Assembly: GCA_026004875.1 (NCBI GenBank)
Contig: BPJZ01000013.1
Span: 1 to 64,000 of the forward strand
Length of the DNA stretch: 64,000 nucleotides
Reading direction: 5' to 3'
Source of the DNA: Candidatus Poribacteria bacterium
GTDB lineage: Bacteria > Poribacteria > WGA-4E > GCA-2687025
The notes under the pieces were generated by a model, which did no database searches, was not told the origin of the DNA, and saw only the letters and a list, made by a program, of their open reading frames with translations. Made by a program: the position numbers and the translations under genes. How positions within the stretch are numbered: position 1 is the stretch's first letter; every line of letters starts with the position of its first letter. Of this stretch, positions 1 through 8,717 are shown piece after piece.

Positions 1-556
1 AGCTAATCCAAATCGCAGCGGAGCTGGGCGCCCCGGCGATCACCTCCGGCCCCCCGGGGAAGATGGACGTAGAGGAAGACTTTCAGCACGCTGTCCGGTA
101 CGTGCGAGAGCTGGGCGAGTATGCTAAGGCCCACGGGGTCAAGATCACGCATCAAGCCGCACGTAAACTCTTCGGTGTACAACACAAAAACGGCGCCTCC
201 GATTCATGGAGCAGATGGACCCGGAAGCGGTCGGGCTGAACTGGGACGCGAGCCACATCTGGCGCACGCCGGAACACGAGGATCCCGTCGAGTCGCTGCG
301 CGCCCTCAAGCAGTACGTCGCCACTCTTCGGATTCGGGACACGCTCAGCCGCGAGCGCCCGATCGGTCCGGTAGAGACCCAGATTCCCGCGGCGGTGCGC
401 TGCCGCTGGCCGAGATCGCTCCAGGAGATGCAGACGATCCCTCAAGTGCGCTACGCCGTCCTGGAGATCGTCGGGACGAAGGACTTTTCGCTGGAGCAGG
501 TGGACGACGTCGCCCGACGCTCCTATGAAGGGCTGATTCCTTACTTTTCTGCTTAG
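1..556 (+). CDS. Sugar phosphate isomerase/epimerase, 3' part, frameshifted
   Basis: This is the C-terminal part of a xylose-isomerase-like TIM-barrel protein (AP endonuclease family 2), cut by the window start. Frame 3 reads LIQIAAELGAPAITSGPPG, with a helix ending near EYAKAHGVK. The reading then passes through frame 1 (IKPHVNSSVYNTKT) and frame 2 (AVGLNWDASHIWR onward) to the stop at 554-556. The family pattern 'acidic or His-rich strand, NT..., VGLxxDxSH' is preserved across these joins, so the two shifts near 150 and 193 look like sequence errors. A further local shift pair is likely near 390-430, where the conserved G-x-G segment reads poorly. Relatives isomerise or epimerise keto-sugars or cyclitols in the cytoplasm; the substrate cannot be told from this fragment. 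Confidence 0.7.
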
Positions 557-573
557 AGGCCGCCCCGAACTTT

Positions 574-603
574 GCCAGGGGAGGAGGTCTCTCCTCCCCT
601 GGC
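574..603 (+). terminator. Strong hairpin after the sugar isomerase
   Basis: A perfect 13-bp stem (574-586 with 591-603, GCCAGGGGAGGAG) closes a GTCT loop 17 bases after the isomerase stop. The sequence that follows is pyrimidine-rich (GTTCTGTTCTCCTTCC) rather than a pure T run. It most likely ends the isomerase transcript; its symmetry means it could act on either strand. Confidence 0.75.
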
Positions 604-743
604 GTTCTGTTCTCCTTCCTCGCCTTCCAGGTGGCTTTTTTGAGCACTTCGGTTGGGGCTTCTCAGGTCTTTTTCCCTTCCCTTGTCATCGGATAAACTG
701 ACTTTGTCGTCAATAAGCGTACGGGCCTCTCTTTTAGTCGGGA

Positions 744-2013
744 ATGGAGCGGTTGGCGACGATGCGGCTACCTGGAGGGTTTTTACACCGGTTGGCTGGT
801 GCTCAAGGCGCACAAGTTACGCTCCTTTCTGACGATGTTGGGGATCATTATCGGCACGGGAGGGGGTGATCGGGACGATCTCGTTTGGCGAAGGGGGCGC
901 GGCAGATCATCCTGGCCGAGGTGGACAAGATCGGCGGCACCTCGACGTTCAACGTCCGGCGGGTCAACTGGATCCAGTTGGATGATGGGCGCTGGGTGCC
1001 TAATCCTAGTCGGGAGTTTTTGACGCTGGACGATCTGGACCGGATTGAGCGGTTCTGCCCCTCCGTTGAGTCGGCCAGTCCGGAGATGGGGGCCGGCGTT
1101 CGGTTGGAGTCGGTCGGGGGCTCCAAGGGGGCCCAGATGATCGCCACCTCGCCGGCTTACCGGTTGATCCGCAACTGGGCGGCGGAGATCGGACGGTTTC
1201 TCGAGGAGTCGGACACCAGCCTCTGGTCCAAGGTCGCAGTGATCGGCGCGGAGGTGGCCAAGGACCTGTGTCGGTGGGATCGACCCGATCGGCCAAGAGA
1301 TTCGGATTAACCATCAACGGTTCACCGTGGTGGGCGTGATGGAGTCCAAGGGCGGCGGCGACAGCCCCGGCGGGAGTCTGGACAATCAGGTCTACGTTCC
1401 GATCACGACGGCTCTTTCCACCTTTTTGGGGCGGAAATCGGGTGGACAACTTCGTGGTGAAGGCCTCGATCGCCGGAGCTGGTCCGTCGGGCGATGCAGG
1501 AGGTGGAGGTGGTGCTCCGCCGGTACCACAACGACGAGAAGTTCTTCGCGGTCTATTCGCCGGCGCTGGATATGCAACAGGGAGCTAACGTGATCGGGGG
1601 CCTCTATCAAGACGGTGCTGGGGGTGATCGCCGGCCTGGCGTTGGTTGTCGGTGGGATCGGAATCCTCAACATCATGCTGGTGAGCGTTGCCGAGCGGAC
1701 CCGTGAGATCGGCATCCGGAAGGCGGTCGGCGCAACCCGACGCGACATTGCGATTCAATTCCTGATGGAGGCGGTGTTGCTTTGTGTGGTTGGGAGTCTC
1801 TTTGGCCTGTTGACCGGTGGCTGACCGAACGGGCATTGGCGTATGCGGTGGTCGAGTTCATCATTCGCGAGGGGTCTTGGCCTTCGCTCTTTTCGTGGAA
1901 GGCGGGTGGCGTTGGCGGTCGGAGCCGGGTCGCTGACAGGGGTGGCGGCCGGGCTCACGCCGGCGCTCCGAGCGGCCAACCTCCCCCCGACTGAGGCGCT
2001 CCGAGTCGTCTAG
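744..2013 (+). CDS. MacB/FtsX-type ABC transporter permease, frameshifted
   Basis: Integral membrane permease of the MacB_PCD plus FtsX architecture. The pieces read in order: an N-terminal membrane anchor with [18 protein letters not shown] (799-), the periplasmic core with [20 protein letters not shown] (885-1270), then [13 protein letters not shown] and [12 protein letters not shown] (1327-), [19 protein letters not shown] (1494-), and the FtsX block [20 protein letters not shown] with [12 protein letters not shown] (1615-1800). The C-terminus [19 protein letters not shown] ends at the 2011-2013 stop. At least six single-base shifts separate the pieces. The start (ATG 744 or 762) is uncertain because a shift lies just after it. 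MacB-type permeases work with an ATPase to drive export or envelope mechanotransmission; no ATPase gene is adjacent here. It is a close paralogue of the next gene. Confidence 0.8.
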
Positions 2014-2028
2014 CAGGACGGAAGGCCG

Positions 2029-3296
2029 ATGGTCCTCTGGCACAGCGTTCAGGAGTCGTTCCTTGCGGTCGTTCGCCAATGGCGCCGGGCGTTGCTGACG
2101 ATGTTGGGAATTGTGATCGGCATCGCCGCGGTGACGGGGGTGGTCTCCGTTAGCGAAGGGCTCAACGGTGTGGTGATGGACCAGCTCAACCGGATGGGCT
2201 TAGGAAACTCGATCGTCTGCTGGCGAGACGAATGGATTCAGCTCCCTGACGGGCGGTGGGTGCGCAATCGTTCAAACGCCTACTTGACCTACGAAGACGC
2301 TCTCGCGATCCAGATGGAGGCCCCGTCGGTGGCGGCCGTTCTGCCGGAGGTCTCCGCGCCGATGTACGCCGAGTTTGAGGGACGAAGCAAAACGGTTCAG
2401 GTGGTCGGGACGACGCCGGAGTACCAAACGGGGCACAACTGGTTTGTCGAAGAGGGCCGCTTCCTCACCGATCAAGACCTGGAGGCCCGAGCTAAGGTGG
2501 CCGTCATCGGCCGGGAGATTCAGGACGATCTGTTTCGGGGCGTCAACCCTCTGGGCGAATGGATCACCGTAAACGGCGTTCGGTACCGGGTAGTCGGGCT
2601 GATGAAGCGAAAGGCGGCCAACGCTCCCGACTTTACCGGCACCAACAACACCCTGATCCTCCCTCTGACCACCTTTCAGCAGTACTACATGAACCGCGAC
2701 ATCGTTTGGGTCTTCTTTGTGCGGGCCAACTCGGCACTGGTGGTTCCTCAGGCGCTCCTGGAGGTCAAGGCGATCCTTGGCCGTCGAAAGCAGCTCCCCG
2801 CCGACGCCGCGTTTCGGTTCTTCACCTCCGATGAGGTGATCCGAACGGTCGGACAGATCAGTTTCGTCTTGAAGGGGTTCCTGGTTGGAGTGGCGAGCAT
2901 TGCCCTGGCGGTCGGGAGCGTCGGGATCATGAACATGATGCTGGTCACAGTGACGGAGCGGACCCATGAGATTGGACTCCGGAAGGCGCTCGGGGCAAAC
3001 CGGTTTCATATCCTCACCCAGTTTTCTTTCCGAATCGGTCGTTCTCTGCGGATTGGGGGGGCTGGCCGGGTTAGGGGTAGGGGCCGGACTGGGGAAAGCG
3101 GCCGCGGCGATCATCGCCGGCCTGATCAACCGATCCTCCTCTGGAGGGCAACCGATTGAATGGCCGGCGATCGTGTCGGTGGACGCGGCGCTCCTGGCTT
3201 TGGCGATCAGCGCCGGAATCGGAATCCTTGCTGGGGCTTTTCCCCGCCTTTCGGGCAGCGCTGTTGCCGCCGGTCGAGGCGCTTCGCCACGAATAG
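2029..3296 (+). CDS. MacB/FtsX-type ABC transporter permease (paralogue), frameshifted 3' end
   Basis: Second permease of the tandem pair, 15 bp after the first. Its N-terminus has the first membrane helix (RRALLTMLGIVIGIAAVTG), followed by a MacB_PCD periplasmic domain of about 240 residues and the FtsX membrane core with VGIMNMMLVTVTERTHEIGL and RKALGANR. After about 3020 the reading moves by one base to LSESVVLCGLGGLAGLGVG, then again near 3240 to GAFPAFRAALLPPVEALRHE, ending at the 3294-3296 stop. Both paralogues share the unusual core motif WIQL-DGRWV-N and the same C-terminal pattern PALRAA...PxEALR, so they arose by duplication. They probably form a heterodimeric permease. The substrate is unknown. 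Confidence 0.8.
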
Positions 3297-3382
3297 GACC
3301 GACAAGCGGCCAATTCGTGATAGTATTTCGCTCGGAAAAGAGGTCAACGGAAAGACGCAAGCGACTCACGAAAGGATCTCTT

Positions 3383-4566
3383 GTGGCGAAGCTGATCCCT
3401 CCCCACGGCGGAACGTTGGTCAACCGAATGGCCAGCGAAAACGGAGCGGCCCGAACTGGAAGAACGGGCCCGAAGCCTCCCCCAACTCAAACTGGACGTT
3501 CGGGAAGTTCCGACCTAGAGATGATCGCCATCGGTGGGTTCAGTCCCCTGAGCGGTTTTATGCGCCGGGGGGGGACTATGAGAGCGTCGTCCGCTCGATG
3601 CATCTGAGCAACGGCTTCCCTGGACGATCCCCGTAACGCTGGACATATCGCCGGAGCAGGCCCGACAGGTCGAGGCGGCGGGTGCCGCGGCGCTCGTCTT
3701 TGAGGACGGCCGCCTTCTGGCCATCTTGGACGAGGTGGAGGTTTATCCCTACGACAAGCGCCGGAGGCTCGAGAGGTCTTTCGTACCGAGGACGAGGCCC
3801 ATCCAGGCGTAGCGGCGCTCTACGCCCAGGAGGAGCTGCTCGTCGGCGGCGAGGGTGACGGTGCTGGCCGTCCCGCGCGAGAGAGCTTCCCAGAGGCGGA
3901 GCTTCCGCCGGAAAAGTCGCGGGCCGCCTTCGCCGAGCGCGGCTGGGAGCGGATCGGTCGCCTTCCAGACGCGGAACCCGATCCATCGAGCCCCACGAGT
4001 ATATCATCAAGACGGCCATGGAGATTGTAGACGGGCTGTTCCTCCATCCGCTGATCGGTTGGACGAAGCCGGGGGATATCCCCGCAGCGGTGCGGATGGA
4101 GTGTTATCGGGTGCTGTTGGAGAAACTACTTCCCGTTGGATCGGGTGGTGCTGGGGACGCCTCCCGGCGACGATGCGGTACGCCGGTCCGCGCGAGGCGG
4201 TCTTCCACGCGATCATCCGCAAGAACTACGGCTGCACGCACTTTATCGTCGGTCGCGATCACGCCGGAGTAGGAAACTACTACGGCACCTACGACGCCCA
4301 GAAGATCTTTGATGAGTTTGATCCTCAAGCGATCGGGATCGAACCGTTAAAGTTCGAGCATGCGTTCTACTGTCTCCGGACCGGCGGGATGGCCACAGCG
4401 AAGACCAGCCCGGCCAAGCCGGAAGAGCGGCTCCATCTCTCCGGGACTAAAGTGCGGGAGATGCTCCCAGCGCGGCGAGATGCTGCCGCCGGAGTTCACG
4501 CGCCGGGAGGTGGCCGAGGTACTGATCCGTTGGGCTCAGTCACAGCGAGAAGCCGCCGACGGCTGA
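3383..4566 (+). CDS. sat: Sulfate adenylyltransferase (ATP sulfurylase), frameshifted
   Basis: Makes adenosine 5'-phosphosulfate from ATP and sulfate, the first step of sulfate activation. The start is GTG 3383 with AAAGGA 7 bases upstream, giving [16 protein letters not shown]. Successive frames then give [90 protein letters not shown] and [10 protein letters not shown], ending [16 protein letters not shown]. This is the full single-domain (archaeal/thermophile-like, no fused APS kinase) Sat of about 390 residues. Some eight single-base shifts occur. One is an extra C at 3991-3994 inside the catalytic HRAH motif; removing it restores [17 protein letters not shown]. No other sulfate-reduction gene is adjacent. 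Confidence 0.9.
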
Positions 4567-4635
4567 TCCCCAAGACCCCCAAGGCGTCGGCCTCAAACGG
4601 AGGGAAGCGGCGGGGATTCTGCGCGGTCGAGTCGG

Positions 4636-4657
4636 CGACCCTTCTCGGGGAGGGTCG
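4636..4657 (+). terminator. Hairpin between sat and pstC (weak)
   Basis: A 7-bp perfect stem CGACCCT / AGGGTCG with an 8-base loop lies 70 bases after the sat stop. No T run follows, so it may be an attenuating or mRNA-stabilising hairpin rather than a full terminator. Confidence 0.3.
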
Positions 4658-4703
4658 GCGGACGAAGGGATCGTCCGCGGTCGCGAACCGATCGGGGAAC
4701 TCG

Positions 4704-6950
4704 ATGGCGCAACAGAAGGATTCGCTCCGCGCTCGACGCGCGGTGGACCGCGCGGCCCGATGGGTGATTGCCCTCGGCGGCTGGGCGGTAATTCTCAGCA
4801 TCCTACTGATCTTTGTCTTCCTGTTCAAGGAAACCCTTCCCCTTTGGTCTCCAGCTCGCGTTCGGGCGGAGCAGGAGCCGATCCCTTCCCCTTGGAGTTC
4901 TCCGGTTGCTCTTCTTTTTCTCAGCGATGATGCCGATCTCAGGACGAAGCCGTTTGAAGGACTTCTCGCCCTTCTCTCTGAGGAGGGCCCGCTCGCTGCG
5001 CGTTTTGGACGCCCTCTCCGGCGAGCCGATCGCAGAGCTGCCGTTTGCGGAGCTGCCTAAACGGAGAGCCGACGGCAGCGACCGCCGACCCCTCTGGTCG
5101 GTTTGCGCTGGGCACCTCGACGGGCAAGGTGATCGCCGGAAGAGTCCGCTTTCGTCCCCATCCGACCGACATTGAAGCGCGTTGGTCGGCAGAGCTGGAA
5201 GGGCTTCGCGCTTGGGATCTCCTGGGAGGGGGCCCGGTCCGCCGGCTCGTCTTTAGGGCTCCAGAGGTCGGCCCCACGCTGGCCGTTGTCGGAGAGGACC
5301 CTTCCCGGATTCTCCTTTTGGCCGAGCGAGAGGAAGGGGGGCTTCTCTTTACGGAGCGGCGGGAGGTGCGAGTCGAGCTGACGCTCCCCGAGGGGGAGGA
5401 GGTGACCGCGTTGGCGCTGGACTCCGAGGGGCGTCAGCTGTTTGCCGGAACCCGATCCGGTCGGCTGTACGGCTGGTTGCTGGACGAGGTGGCCGAGCCG
5501 GTCGCCCGGGACCTTTCCGGGCTGCCTCGGCTTCAGGGAGCGGTGACGGCGATGGCCGTACTGCTGGGCGACGCGACGTTGCTGGTCGGGGATGAGACAG
5601 GACTGATCTCTGCCTACTTTGAGGCGCTCCAGCCGGATGGGACTCGTCGGTTCCTGCGAGTGCGAGACTTTCGAGCTCATCGAGCGCCGGTGGTGGCGCT
5701 GCGCTCCTCAACGCGGAACAAAGTGTTCCTCTCTGTGGATCGGGAGGGGGTGGTTGCCGTGCACCACTTCACCTCTGGTCGAACGGTTGCGGAGACGACG
5801 GTGGTCGGCGGGCCGGTCCTCGGCGTGACGCTCTGCGATCGAAGCGACTGGGCGCTCCTGCAAGTCGGGCCGGAGCTCCGTCTTTTTTCGATCGAGACGC
5901 CCCACGTGGAGGCGACGCCTCAGGACGCTCTTCTGTCCGGTCTGGTATGAGAACCGTTCCGGTCCGGAGTTCGTCTGGCAGTCCACTGCCGGGAGCGACG
6001 CAGCCGAGCCGAAGCTGAGCCTAGTTCCGCTCATCTTTGGGACGCTCAAGGGCACGTTCTATTCGCTGCTGTTTGCCGCTCCGATCGCCATTCTGGCGGC
6101 GATCTACACGGCTTTGTTCATGCGTCCGGGCGCTCGGGCTATCGTCAAGCCGATGGTAGAGCTGATGGCCGCTCTTCCCTCGGTGGTGGTCGGGTTTTTG
6201 GCAGGCCTGTGGTTGGCGCCGTTGTTGGAAAGGCGAATGGTGGCGACGCTGCTCTTTCCGGTCTTGGGAGGGGTGGTGATGGGCTTGGCCGGAATTGGGG
6301 TGTACTTGCTCCCTCGCCGGGGCGCAGGAGCGGCTGCCGCGTGGGGTGGAGTTTTACGGAGCGGTGCCGCTGGTCGTTTTGGGGTTTTTGTTAAGTCTCG
6401 CCCTGGGGAGGGGGAATGGAGCGCTCCCTGTTCGGCGGCGACTTTGCCCTTTGGGTGACCCAACGCCTTCACCTTGGGTTCGATCAGCGGAACGCGGTGG
6501 TGGTGGGGATCGCGATGGGGTTTGCGGTGATCCCGTTGATCTTCACGATCGCCGAGGACGCGCTCTCACGCGTCCCGACTTCGTTGCGAACGGCCTCGCT
6601 GGCGCTGGGAGCGACCGAATGGCAGACGGCCTGGCGGGTGATGCTTCCGAGCGCAGCGCCGGGGGATCTTTTCCGCCGTAATGATCGGCTCTTGGTCGGG
6701 CCCATCGGAGAGACGATGATCATGTTGATGGCTACCGGCAACACGCCAGTGATGGACTGGAACCCCTTCAACGGGATGCGCACCCTTTCGGCGAACATTG
6801 CTGTGGAGCTGCCGGAGGCGCCCGTGGGGGGGACGCTTTATCGGGTGCTGTTTTTGACGGCGGTTTTTGCTCTTTCTGGGGACGTTCTTGGTGAACACGC
6901 TCGCGGAGATCGTTCGCCACCGGCTCCGGGAGCGCTTTGGGAACTGGTAA
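4704..6950 (+). CDS. pstC: Phosphate ABC transporter permease PstC with large periplasmic propeller domain, frameshifted
   Basis: Inner-membrane permease subunit of the high-affinity phosphate importer. A cytoplasmic N-terminus with one helix ([20 protein letters not shown]) is followed by about 370 residues of WD-like beta repeats (e.g. [51 protein letters not shown]). The conserved junction [14 protein letters not shown] and [21 protein letters not shown] comes next, then the permease core with [17 protein letters not shown] and the EAA-type loop [20 protein letters not shown]. The end [10 protein letters not shown] stops at 6948-6950. This is the enlarged PstC form (COG4590-like), roughly twice the size of the E. 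coli protein. Single-base shifts occur near 4960, 5058, 5945, 6320, 6420, 6670 and 6880; the sequence is otherwise continuous. Next gene: pstA, 16 bp downstream. Confidence 0.85.
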
Positions 6951-6966
6951 GCCCAGGAGCGCTACG

Positions 6967-8634
6967 ATGGAGAGCCGATCCCCAGAGCTCGGAGACGTCG
7001 TTGGTTCGGACACGGCCTCACCGATTGGGCCTTTGGCGTCGGGGCGATCCGTTTTTGTGGCTCACCGGCGGCGCGGTGGCGCTCAGCTTGCTGATGATCC
7101 TTGGCTTGCTGGGGACTGGTCGGCGTGAACGGGGCTGCGTTACTTTCTCGTCCGTCCGGTGGTGGAGCTGGAGCTGGTCGACGGTTCCAAACGGATGGGC
7201 GAGCTCCGGGATCGGGAGCCGATCCCGCACGCGGAGGGTTTCCGAGTCCAGATCAAGCAGGGAAACCGCGACCTATACGGGATGGATCATGTGTGGATTT
7301 CCGAGGCGGAGATCGTCGCCCAGAACCGTCCTCTGGAGGCTGTGGTCGTAGAGCGGTGGGAGTGGGGGAACTTTTACGGTCGCGTCCGGGCCGTCCTTCG
7401 AGGGGGAGGAGCGTCAGCCGATTCTGTTCCCAAAAGGAGAAGAGGTCTTCCGGGAGGTTCTCGCGTTCGGCCAGCGGATCCAGGAGCGAAAGGACCGGCT
7501 CGAGGATCAGATTGCAAAGCTGAACCGGCAGATTGCCGCTCGGCAGCGGCGCATTCGCTCGATCCAGTATCGGCAGGGAGAGAGGCCGGAGGCCCGGGCG
7601 CGGATTGAAGCGATCCAGGCGGAGATCGGCCGGATTCAGGGGGAGTATCAGCGTCAAGCGCAGGTCTTAGAAGCTCTCCTTGCTGAGGGGGAGAGCGTCC
7701 GCTTGGAGCTGGAATCGGTAGACGGCCAGCGGATCGAGCTTCCCACCTATCGCGTCGTTCGTCTCTACCGCCCCAACGTGCTGAACTTTTGGCAGCGAGG
7801 ACGAATCACCCTCTCCAAGGTGGGCGAGTTTCTCTTCGACGAACCGCGCGAGGCCAACACTGAGGGCGGCGTTTTTCCCGGCCATCTTTGGAACGGTGAC
7901 CCTCGTGTTGTTGATGAGCATCTTTGTGGTTCCGCTGGGGGTCGTGGCCGCCGTTTACCTACGGGAGTACGCCCGGCAAGGGACGGTCATCCGTCTGATT
8001 CGGATTGCGGTAAACAACCTAGCAGGGGTGCCCTCGATCGTCTACGGAGTCTTTGGCGTTGGGTTCTTCATCTACACGGTCGGGGGAACGATCGATCGCT
8101 GGTTCTATCCGGAGTTTTCTTCCCACGCCGACCTGGGGTTCGGGAGCGATCCTTTGGGCGTCGCTGACGTTGGCCCTGCTCACGCTGCCGGTGGTGATCG
8201 TCTCGACCGAGGAGGCGTTGGCCGCCGTGCCCAGGAGCTGGCGGGAGGCCAGTCTTTCGCTGGGGGCGACTCAGTTTCAGACCCTCGTTCGGGTTCTGTT
8301 GCCGGCAACGACGCCGGGAATCCTAACCGGCTTGATCCTCGCTGTGGCTCGCGCCGCTGGAGAGGTCGCTCCGCTGATGATCACCCGGCGCGGTTAAGTT
8401 GGCCCCGACCCTTCCGATCGATTCGGAGTTTCCTTACTTCCACTTCAACCGCAGTTCATGCATCTTGGCTTCCACATCTACGACGTCGGCTTTCAATCGC
8501 CCAACGTTGAGGCGGCCAAGCCGATGGTCTACGCGACGACGCTCCTGCTGATCCTCGTGGTCGTCGTCTTAAATCTCACAGCGATGCTCTTGCGGAACCG
8601 GCTCCGACGACGGTACCAGTCCGGCGCGTTCTAG
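6967..8634 (+). CDS. pstA: Phosphate ABC transporter permease PstA with extended N-terminal domain, frameshifted
   Basis: Partner permease of PstC. An N-terminal helix (WLTGGAVALSLLMILGLLG) precedes a periplasmic domain resembling the DUF3333-type PstA extension (VVELELVDGSKRMGELRDRE). This is followed by a predicted coiled coil (ERKDRLEDQIAKLNRQIAAR, RIEAIQAEIGRIQGEYQRQ) and the six-helix permease core: TLVLLMSIFVVPLGVVAAVY, NNLAGVPSIVYGVFGVGFF, EALAAVPRSWREASLSLGA, RVLLPATTPGILTGLILAVA, and a final helix ending RRRYQSGAF. Start ATG 6967 follows CAGGAG. Shifts are visible near 7000, 7125, 7410, 7865, 8140 and 8395. Phosphate crosses the membrane through the PstC-PstA pair, powered by PstB. 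Here pstB and phoU lie 23 kb away and no pstS is in view. Confidence 0.85.
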
Positions 8635-8717
8635 GCGTTTACTTCTCTCCCGCTCTTTGGATAGGATAGAGGCTCCACAGAGGGGTCCGATCTCCGCGCT
8701 TTTAAAAGGGAGGGAGA

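Noticed and set aside
744..6950. Interpretation as a block of pseudogenes
   Set aside because: Conserved residues continue perfectly in neighbouring frames with no stops inside blocks, no deletions and no insertion elements; base-level errors explain it better.
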